This document shows, one piece after another, positions 1-4,177 of a stretch of 7,216 nt of DNA. The notes beneath the pieces are model-generated. The model searched no databases. It had not been told where the DNA came from and saw only the letters and a list, made by a program, of their open reading frames with translations. Both the position numbers and the translations under genes were made by a program. The stretch is from the NCBI GenBank assembly GCA_016650115.1, contig JAENWI010000067.1:1-7216 (forward strand). The letters run 5' to 3'. Each line of letters starts with the position of its first letter. Position 1 is the stretch's first letter. This stretch comes from Peptostreptococcaceae bacterium. Its GTDB lineage: Bacteria > Bacillota > Clostridia > Peptostreptococcales > Anaerovoracaceae.

Positions 1-28
1 AAATGACGGTGATTAATCACCGTCATTT
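1..28 (-). terminator. Perfect hairpin after the P-loop gene, candidate terminator
   Basis: Bases 1-14 and 15-28 are exact reverse complements, so the 28 nt can fold into a stem of about 12 bp closed by a TTAA turn, with the GC-rich part GACGGTGA/TCACCGTC. It begins 13 nt after the stop codon of the leftward P-loop gene, where an intrinsic terminator is expected. The U-tract would lie beyond the left window edge and cannot be seen. The symmetry would allow it to act in both directions. Confidence 0.55.
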
Positions 29-41
29 CAACAAATAATTA

Positions 42-464
42 TTAATTTAATATCTCAAATCTTCCCAAGTCCAAATTTTTCAATTCTTCTCTATCGGATG
101 ATAAGGAAACGATAAATTCCATCTTATATTTTTCAGAAATAGTTCTTAGCCGGTTTAAAAATTCTGGCATGTCATCAATGCTGACATCGGTCTGTTTCAA
201 TATGCTATCTATAAAAATGACTTCGATATCATGGTTTGCGCTGATTATTCCATAAATAAAGCCTATATATTCATCACTATTGGTAATATGTTCATAATCA
301 TCCATACTAACTACACGAATACTATGTCCTAAATCATACATTAATCTGTGATTTTTATTAAGAAATACAACACTGCCATCGCTACTTTCTTGTCTTTCGT
401 TGGCCATTTCGATCATCTTTTTAGTTTTGCCTGTCCCTTTAGTCCCTATTAACAATTTAACCAT
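42..464 (-). CDS. Small P-loop NTPase of unknown function (140 aa)
   Basis: A Walker A motif, GTKGTGKT, lies at residues 7-14. A Walker B-like strand, VIFID, ends in Asp86, and a second hydrophobic strand, FIVSLSSD, lies near residues 117-124. This makes a minimal ATP-binding fold with no further domain, signal peptide or membrane segment. From memory it resembles a short Clostridia protein often labelled PilT-like or twitching motility; that name is not justified, because none of the longer PilT motifs are present. An upstream ATG at 479 is open in frame, but the sequence there reads ATGGAGGCG, which is itself the ribosome binding site. GGAGG at 477-473 sits 8 nt before the ATG at 464, so the start is 464. 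The gene follows rlmN by 104 bp with no terminator between them, and it also has its own candidate promoter. The function is not known. Confidence 0.85.
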   Translation of the reverse strand: MVKLLIGTKGTGKTKKMIEMANERQESSDGSVVFLNKNHRLMYDLGHSIRVVSMDDYEHITNSDEYIGFIYGIISANHDIEVIFIDSILKQTDVSIDDMPEFLNRLRTISEKYKMEFIVSLSSDREELKNLDLGRFEILN

Positions 465-487
465 ATTAATCGCCTCCATTAAACAAT

Positions 488-505
488 GTTTAGCTTATGC
501 TAAAC
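488..505. promoter_or_regulatory. Dyad in the 5' leader of the P-loop gene
   Basis: GTTTAGC-TTAT-GCTAAAC is a 7-bp perfect inverted repeat with a 4-nt centre. It lies between the candidate promoter (552-523) and the ribosome binding site of the P-loop gene, about 10-30 nt downstream of the expected transcription start. It could be a repressor operator or a small 5' UTR hairpin. No U-tract follows, so it is not a terminator. Confidence 0.4.
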
Positions 506-522
506 TAAATAACTACGATTTA

Positions 523-552
523 AGTATACACTATCAAACTGTACTGGTGCAA
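523..552 (-). promoter_or_regulatory. Candidate sigma-70 promoter of the P-loop gene
   Basis: On the minus strand TTGCAC (552-547) is followed after 18 nt by TATACT (528-523). The -10 matches consensus in five of six positions and the -35 in three. It lies downstream of rlmN and about 60 nt upstream of the ATPase start, so the gene could be transcribed independently of the pheA-rlmN unit. Confidence 0.45.
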
Positions 553-568
553 CCAAATAATATATTTT

Positions 569-1585
569 TTAAAGCAGCCTAAGCTGTCCGCATGCGGCAG
601 AGATCTCTGTACCAAGCTCTCTTCTAATCGTTGTCGGGATCCCTCTTTTTTCAAGTTGCTTTTTAAATCGTTCTGCGCTTTCTCTGTCTGAACCTGTAAA
701 CCCTGATTCATTGACCTTATTTAAGGTAATCAGGTTTACATGGCAGAGAGTCCCTCTAAGCCTATCAGAAAGCATATCTGCATTGCTCAAGCTGTCGTTT
801 ATTCCTTTAATCAGTGCATACTCAAATGTAATTCTTCTTCCTGTTTTTTCTACGTGTATTTTGCAGGCATTTAAAAGAATATCCATCGGATATGAACTGT
901 TTATTGGCATTATTTTTTTCCTTATTTCATCGTTTGGAGCATGCAGTGAAATAGCCAGATTAACCTGTGGGAAGTCTCTCCCAAACTGACCAATCATTGG
1001 CACTATTCCGCATGTTGATACAGTAATATTTCTCATACCTATATTCAAACCATCCTTGGAATTTATCAACTCAATAAACTGTGAAAGGTTATGATAATTA
1101 TCAAAAGGTTCTCCTGTTCCCATAACTACTACATTTGAAATTTTCTCTTCCACATTTTTTTCTACTAGTAGTATTTGATCCAGCATTTCTCCGCCGGTAA
1201 GATTTCTTTTCAATCCGCCTGTTCCTGATGCACAAAAGGCACAACCCATTCGGCATCCTGCCTGTGAAGATACACAGATGGAATTGCCATACTTGTACTT
1301 CATAAATACTGTTTCTATAGAATTCCCATCAGCTAACTCAAACAGGAATTTTTTTGTATGGTCTATTTCAGAAGTTTGAATGATTGACATTTTCAAACAA
1401 CCCACCTCTGCCACTTCCTCCAATTTTTCTCTCAACTCTTTTGAAATATCAGTCATTTCTTCAAAGGATCTCACCCCAGTGTGGATCCATTTAAAAACCT
1501 GCTTTGCTCTAAACTTCTTCTCGCCAATATTCTCAAAAAATATCTCAAGATCTTTAAGTGTCATATTTGTAAAATTTTTCTTCAC
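569..1585 (-). CDS. rlmN: Dual-specificity 23S rRNA/tRNA adenine-C2 methyltransferase RlmN (338 aa)
   Basis: This radical SAM enzyme methylates C2 of A2503 in 23S rRNA and, in characterised relatives, A37 of some tRNAs, supporting ribosome function and fidelity. The iron-sulfur motif CX3CX2C is at Cys111, Cys115 and Cys118 (CRMGCAFC). The two further catalytic cysteines of the family are present: Cys104 in CVSSQ and Cys332 in the C-terminal AACGQL, the methyl carrier. The SAM-contacting GTGEP motif is at 156-160. The length is normal for the family. The start is GTG at 1585, preceded by GAGGTAAAGAC, a good Shine-Dalgarno. The next in-frame ATG, seven codons later, has no ribosome binding site. 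The gene lies 69 bp downstream of pheA without an intervening terminator, so it is probably co-transcribed, and an extended -10 in that gap may give independent expression. Confidence 0.96.
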   Translation of the reverse strand: MKKNFTNMTLKDLEIFFENIGEKKFRAKQVFKWIHTGVRSFEEMTDISKELREKLEEVAEVGCLKMSIIQTSEIDHTKKFLFELADGNSIETVFMKYKYGNSICVSSQAGCRMGCAFCASGTGGLKRNLTGGEMLDQILLVEKNVEEKISNVVVMGTGEPFDNYHNLSQFIELINSKDGLNIGMRNITVSTCGIVPMIGQFGRDFPQVNLAISLHAPNDEIRKKIMPINSSYPMDILLNACKIHVEKTGRRITFEYALIKGINDSLSNADMLSDRLRGTLCHVNLITLNKVNESGFTGSDRESAERFKKQLEKRGIPTTIRRELGTEISAACGQLRLL

Positions 1586-1624
1586 GTCTTTACCTCATCG
1601 TTGTTGTTTAAACTTATGATATAT

Positions 1625-1633
1625 ATTATACCA
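1625..1633 (-). promoter_or_regulatory. Extended -10 promoter element for rlmN
   Basis: The minus strand reads TGGTATAAT, a perfect -10 hexamer (1630-1625) with the TGn extension (1633-1631). It lies in the 69-bp gap between pheA and rlmN and would start transcription about 30 nt before the rlmN GTG. No convincing -35 is seen at 16-18 nt, which is tolerated by extended -10 promoters. Confidence 0.45.
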
Positions 1634-1654
1634 CATAACAGTCCCATTATTCTA

Positions 1655-2800
1655 TTAAATTTCCATGTAGCTTCCAAGGAATACAAAGGATTCAGGGCCA
1701 CTCTCAAGTTGACAGACCACATTTAATATTTCTTCAGAAAATACCGATGAATCTAAATCAATATGGAACATAAATTCGAAATCCTTATCTGGGATTGGTC
1801 TGCTTTCAAGCTTGGTCAGATTAACACCAAGAGTAGCGAATTTAGAAATAATTTTATACAACGCTCCAGGCTTATTCGGTACTGTAAACATCAGACTCGT
1901 TTTATTTGCTCCCGGATAAATTTCCATTTGCTTAGATATACATATAAAGCGTGTATAATTATTGTCATTATTTTGTATGTTATCCGAAATAACAGAAAGT
2001 CCATATAACTCTGCACAGTCCCGTGTGGATATAGCTGCTGACATATGATCATTTAAGTCAGATACATATTTTGCAGCAACAGCAGTGTTTTCAGATGGAT
2101 TAATTTTCAAATCCTTCATATTCTTTAAAAATTCGCTGCATTGCCCTAAAGCCTGGCTATGTGAATATATTTCTTTAATATCACTGAGTTTCATTCCATT
2201 ACCAGCTAGCAGGGTGTGATTTATTTTCATCCTGACACTTTTAACAATATAGAATTTGTTTTTTTTCATTAAATCATAAACCTCTGCAACAGAACCATTC
2301 AAACTGTTTTCAATAGGAAGTATGCCATATCTGCATAAGCCCTTCTCTACCGCCGAAAAAACCGCCTCAAAACTGTTAAGGAACACTATATTCGGATTAT
2401 TAAACATTTTTTCACAGGCTAATTGAGAATTTGAGCCTTCTATTCCTTGGCAGGCAACACTCGCCCTTTTCGGGAACATCTCTGATGTTGATTCAATACC
2501 TTTTCTTATTTCTCTGGCTTCATCGGAATTTAAATATACTTTTCTATTTTCATAGGAATTTTCCATGTCAAAAATTGTATTAAATAGAACTTTTGTGTAA
2601 CTAGACATCTCATCATTTTGCTTTTCAGTGACTTTTGAGATAATTGCCCTTTCGCTGTTTATATTTGATGCGGCCAGACTGCCTTCTTTAATTAACCTGT
2701 TTACTTCAAAAGCTATTTCCATCCTACTTTCGAAAAGGTCTGCAATTTTCATATCAATTCCCATCATTTCATTTTTCAGATTACTAATTTCCGTTTTCAT
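1655..2800 (-). CDS. pheA: P-protein: chorismate mutase-like/prephenate dehydratase with ACT domain (381 aa)
   Basis: Prephenate dehydratase converts prephenate to phenylpyruvate, the precursor of phenylalanine. An AroQ-type chorismate mutase-like helical domain covers about residues 1-85. The dehydratase covers about 108-290, with QGIEGSNS, PIENSLNGS, YSHSQAL and the catalytic TRF motif at 283-285. A C-terminal ACT domain follows from about 300, with GAL (312-314) and ESRP (332-335), the signature of allosteric Phe inhibition. The start is ATG at 2800, because GGAGGG (2812-2807) lies 6 nt upstream. The longer in-frame start at 2854 has no ribosome binding site. By gapless comparison from memory with E. 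coli PheA, most mutase catalytic residues are replaced: R11 to Lys9, K39 to Ile37, D48 to Asn46, R51 to Ser49. R28 is kept as Arg26. The dehydratase looks intact, while mutase activity is doubtful. Expression appears to be governed by the upstream Phe attenuator. Confidence 0.95.
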   Translation of the reverse strand: MKTEISNLKNEMMGIDMKIADLFESRMEIAFEVNRLIKEGSLAASNINSERAIISKVTEKQNDEMSSYTKVLFNTIFDMENSYENRKVYLNSDEAREIRKGIESTSEMFPKRASVACQGIEGSNSQLACEKMFNNPNIVFLNSFEAVFSAVEKGLCRYGILPIENSLNGSVAEVYDLMKKNKFYIVKSVRMKINHTLLAGNGMKLSDIKEIYSHSQALGQCSEFLKNMKDLKINPSENTAVAAKYVSDLNDHMSAAISTRDCAELYGLSVISDNIQNNDNNYTRFICISKQMEIYPGANKTSLMFTVPNKPGALYKIISKFATLGVNLTKLESRPIPDKDFEFMFHIDLDSSVFSEEILNVVCQLESGPESFVFLGSYMEI

Positions 2801-2881
2801 TTTCTTCCCTCCATTTTTTTGTATTTTTATCATCATAACCTTTTTCAATATCATTCATATTAATTCGCTTTATCTTTAATG

Positions 2882-2919
2882 AAAAATAAAAAAAATCTGC
2901 AATTGTTCACTGCAGATTT
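2882..2919 (-). terminator. Intrinsic terminator (attenuator) in the pheA leader
   Basis: The minus-strand RNA has AAAUCUGCA (2919-2911), a 9-nt loop and UGCAGAUUU (2901-2893), a perfect 9-bp stem. It is followed by UUUUUAUUUUUC (2892-2881). This is a textbook intrinsic terminator, but it lies upstream of pheA and downstream of a short Phe-rich ORF, and no other gene ends here. That position marks it as a regulatory attenuator. Confidence 0.88.
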
Positions 2920-3023
2920 CAAAAGTTAAAATATATTGATATTTTTCACCCTAAACCTTATTCAGTAAACTCAAAAATCCCTTACCTCTAAAAAAAGTAA
3001 AGTTAAAAGTAAAGCTGAAGTTT
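2905..3023 (-). promoter_or_regulatory. Antiterminator and protector pairings of the Phe attenuator
   Basis: In the minus-strand RNA, GUUUACUG (2970-2963) pairs fully with CAGUGAAC (2912-2905), and AGGUUU (2958-2953) pairs with AAAUCU (2919-2914). Together these give 14 bp, including two G-U pairs, and occupy the 5' arm and loop of the terminator. A weaker upstream pairing is possible: AAACUUCAG (3023-3015, leader codons 9-12) with AGGUUU and CUG (2958-2953, 2965-2963), which would act as the protector. The antiterminator's 5' strand ends at the leader stop codon, so a ribosome finishing the leader masks it, while one stalled in the Phe cluster leaves it free. The pairings were found by hand, without energy calculation. 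Confidence 0.72.
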
Positions 3024-3049
3024 GCATTTTTGTCTGTAAAATTTCTCAT
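2951..3049 (-). CDS. pheL: Phenylalanine-rich leader peptide of the pheA attenuator (32 aa)
   Basis: A 33-codon ORF starts at ATG 3049 with AAAGGA (3061-3056) 6 nt upstream, and ends at TAG 2953-2951. Eight of 32 residues are Phe, at positions 4, 11, 13, 15, 17, 19, 20 and 25, including the core FSFTFNFTFF. The run is followed directly by the alternative RNA hairpins and then by pheA. This is the layout of an amino-acid leader peptide: its translation senses charged tRNA-Phe rather than making a functional protein. It sits about 32 nt after the predicted transcription start. The symbol is given by analogy of role with enterobacterial pheL; no sequence homology is implied. The ORF is too short for ordinary gene callers. 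Confidence 0.85.
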   Translation of the reverse strand: MRNFTDKNANFSFTFNFTFFRGKGFLSLLNKV

Positions 3050-3087
3050 ATTATTTCCTTTGTCATTTCTTCATTAATGTTTTTTAT

Positions 3088-3116
3088 AGTATGCCATAAT
3101 GGATTATCCTTGTCAA
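3088..3116 (-). promoter_or_regulatory. Promoter of the pheL-pheA transcript
   Basis: The minus strand has a perfect -35, TTGACA (3116-3111), a 17-nt spacer, and CATACT (3093-3088) as the -10, preceded by TGG, which gives the extended -10 TGn. Transcription would start near 3081, leaving about 32 nt before the leader ATG. This is the only strong promoter seen between the remnant gene and pheA. Confidence 0.7.
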
Positions 3117-3143
3117 CACAATTCGTCTGGTAAATGTAATTCA

Positions 3144-3176
3144 AAAAGTTTCTAAAAGTTTCTAAAAGTTTCTAAA
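3144..3176. repeat. 10-bp tandem repeat, 3.3 copies
   Basis: The unit AAAAGTTTCT repeats perfectly three times (3144-3153, 3154-3163, 3164-3173), plus three further bases. The period is not a multiple of three, so a change in copy number shifts any frame read through it. It lies at the interruption of the Cys-rich remnant and contains its TAG. Confidence 0.9.
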
Positions 3177-3443
3177 GCAAATCATTACCATCCCCCATTT
3201 TATAATTATTAATAGTAGAAAAATATAATGCCGCACAACACAATCCAAAACAGTTTTCACAATCAGCTTTCAGTTTTTCGAAATTCATTTCAATTATTTT
3301 AAATTTATTCAAATTCTCATTCACCAATTATTTATCCTCCCGAGAAGCTGCTTCCATATAATATATATTTGCATTCACATATAATCATATATTGTTTTCA
3401 TCAAAAAAATTGCTGACAAACTGATTAAATAGGTTTGATTGCA

Positions 3444-3492
3444 AAATAACAGACAAAAACTAAACAATTTGTTTAGTTTTTGTCTGTTATTT
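3444..3492. promoter_or_regulatory. 49-nt perfect palindrome upstream of the XRE regulator
   Basis: Bases 3444-3467 and 3469-3492 are exact reverse complements around a single central T at 3468, giving 24-bp arms. The inner core is ACTAAACAA-T-TTGTTTAGT. It lies 92 bp before the XRE gene and between divergently oriented units, so no terminator is needed here, and the stem is too AT-rich for a typical one. A palindrome in front of a helix-turn-helix gene suggests an autoregulatory operator; a miniature mobile-element remnant is the alternative. Confidence 0.6.
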
Positions 3493-3510
3493 AAGCTATT
3501 TGTTTAATAT
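3480..3510 (+). promoter_or_regulatory. Weak candidate promoter for the XRE regulator
   Basis: TTGTCT (3480-3485) is followed by TAATAT (3505-3510) with a 19-nt gap, or by TTAATA (3504-3509) with an 18-nt gap and a TGT extension. The -35 lies within the right arm of the palindrome, so a protein bound there would block it. The match is modest. Confidence 0.3.
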
Positions 3511-3584
3511 GAAGTTGCCTTTACTCTTTTATTGTAAAATCATTACATTAATAATATCAGAGTTGAAGAATCAATGGAGATGAC

Positions 3585-3902
3585 ATGACAATAGGCGAAA
3601 AACTAAGAGAATTACGTTTAAGTAAAAACCTAAAACTGGCTAATCTTGCTAAAGTTATTAATAGAAGCTATCAGGCTTACAGCCAGTACGAGTTGGATAA
3701 ACGCCAACCCAGTATTGACATGGTTATTATTATTGCAAGATTTTATGGCGTCAGTTCCGACTATTTATTAGGGCTTACAGATGATCCAACCCCATACTAT
3801 CTTGGGAAACCTGAGAATCTGAAAGAATTGAACGTAACTGGTATGCCAAAAGATAAAATTGATCTTTTGGTAGAAATTACAAAAATATTTAAAAAGGTGT
3901 AA
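3585..3902 (+). CDS. XRE/Cro-CI family helix-turn-helix regulator (105 aa)
   Basis: A single HTH_3-type DNA-binding domain occupies residues 3-65. Helix 1 is IGEKLRELRLSKNL, the recognition region is around SYQAYSQYE (28-36), and the typical RQPSIDMV and DYLLGLTD segments follow. The remaining 40 residues form a short tail ending in a Lys-rich helix, without a peptidase or ligand-binding domain. GGAG at 3576-3579 sits 5 nt before the ATG at 3585. It is the only complete rightward gene here, and it stands alone between the pheA leader region and the convergent ileS. There is no toxin partner and no phage gene beside it. A 49-nt palindrome upstream overlaps a candidate promoter, so negative autoregulation is plausible. 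The target genes cannot be told from the sequence. Confidence 0.88.
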   Translation: MTIGEKLRELRLSKNLKLANLAKVINRSYQAYSQYELDKRQPSIDMVIIIARFYGVSSDYLLGLTDDPTPYYLGKPENLKELNVTGMPKDKIDLLVEITKIFKKV

Positions 3903-3925
3903 GCATAAAAAGTATTGTAGCTATC

Positions 3926-3957
3926 AATTTATCAGATGGATAAATTATTTCTTTTTT
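3926..3957 (+). terminator. Weak AT-rich terminator after the XRE gene
   Basis: AATTTATC (3926-3933) and GATAAATT (3939-3946) form an 8-bp stem with a 5-nt loop, followed by ATTTCTTTTTT. The U-tract is good but the stem has only one G-C pair, so termination may be partial. The stronger hairpin at 3981-4030 would back it up. Confidence 0.35.
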
Positions 3958-3980
3958 AGGCAAAACCACCTTGAACTCAC

Positions 3981-4030
3981 AAAATAAGTGCCTGTGGATA
4001 AAAAAAATTTTATCCACAGGCACTTATTTT
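3981..4030. terminator. Strong bidirectional terminator between XRE gene and ileS
   Basis: A perfect 23-bp stem (3981-4003 with 4008-4030) has an AAAA loop. The outer arm ends AAAATAAG/CTTATTTT provide U-rich tracts on either strand. It sits between two convergent genes, the place for a shared terminator. Each arm contains the nonamer TTATCCACA or its complement TGTGGATAA (3993-4001 and 4010-4018), identical to the consensus DnaA box. Confidence 0.85.
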
Positions 4031-4088
4031 AGTATTCTATTGGAATTCCAAGCTTTAACCCCATATGACCAGAATTTTCGCCTTCAAC

Positions 4089-4151
4089 AAGCCCATTATA
4101 AGCATCCTAGAATGGGCTTCAAGCCCAATGTCGGATGCTTATAATGGGCTT
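4089..4151. repeat. Nested inverted repeat downstream of ileS
   Basis: A perfect 19-bp inverted repeat (4089-4107 with 4133-4151) encloses a second 7-bp one (4113-4119 with 4121-4127) on exactly the same axis, separated by a 5+5-nt internal loop. The result is a long hairpin in RNA or a cruciform in DNA. No U-tract follows on either strand, so it is not an ordinary terminator. It may act as a 3' stabiliser of the ileS transcript or be a REP-like intergenic element. Confidence 0.75.
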
Positions 4152-4174
4152 ATAATGGGCTTATAATGGGCTTA
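4138..4174. repeat. 11-bp tandem repeat at the end of ileS
   Basis: CTTATAATGGG occurs three times head to tail (4138-4148, 4149-4159, 4160-4170), followed by a partial CTTA. It ends 4 nt from the ileS stop codon. The first copy is the right arm of the inverted repeat at 4089-4151, and the left arm could pair with any of the three copies. Confidence 0.92.
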
Positions 4175-4177
4175 ATT

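Larger units (their letters stand above)
3046..3327 (-). pseudogene. Remnant of a Cys-rich (CFGLCC) protein, possibly the N-terminus of a pentapeptide-repeat family protein
   Basis: A good ribosome binding site, GGGAGG (3341-3336), precedes a TTG at 3327 (8-nt spacing) and a GTG at 3324. The frame runs 51 codons to TAG at 3174-3172. It contains DCENCFGLCCAALYFS, which I recall as the conserved N-terminal cysteine motif of Firmicute proteins annotated as pentapeptide-repeat proteins. The expected rest of that domain and the repeats are missing. After the TAG the same frame stays open for 41 more codons, with protein-like composition (LLETFRNFLNYI, DNPLWHTIKNINEEM), up to TGA 3048-3046. The TAG lies in a 10-bp tandem repeat. 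The simplest reading is a gene with an internal deletion and a stop. A real 51-residue Cys-rich peptide is the alternative. The family assignment is from memory and uncertain. Confidence 0.5.

Noticed and set aside
711..989. Plus-strand open frames inside rlmN, pheA and ileS (for example 711-989, 4392-4706, 6119-6421)
   Set aside because: They lie wholly or mostly antisense to well-supported genes, have no recognisable domains, and lack convincing ribosome binding sites.
2801..2854. Longer N-terminus for PheA starting at 2854
   Set aside because: No ribosome binding site precedes 2854, while GGAGGG sits 6 nt before the ATG at 2800. The extra 18 residues are not part of the AroQ fold.
2784..2858. 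24-codon minus-strand ORF overlapping the pheA ribosome binding site and start
   Set aside because: It has no Shine-Dalgarno, contains no Phe, and lies after the terminator. It looks like chance.
2994..3015. Extra small hairpin in the pheL coding RNA (CUUUAC with GUAAGG)
   Set aside because: It has only six pairs with one G-U and would be melted by translating ribosomes. It is not needed for the attenuation model.
2920..3080. T-box leader for pheA
   Set aside because: The terminator suggested a T-box, but the conserved AGGGTGGNACCGCG core is absent (only AGGGTG at 2953-2948 resembles it), and the leader is too short for a stem I with a specifier loop. The Phe-rich ORF explains the region better.
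3585..3902. Toxin-antitoxin or prophage origin for the XRE gene
   Set aside because: No adjacent small toxin ORF, integrase or other phage gene is visible; an orphan regulator is the simpler description.
3981..4030. Replication origin, on account of the DnaA boxes
   Set aside because: There are only two boxes, both in one hairpin, with no origin-linked genes nearby. A convergent-gene terminator explains the position.
4138..4174. CRISPR array
   Set aside because: The 11-bp units are contiguous with no spacers, and no cas gene is present.
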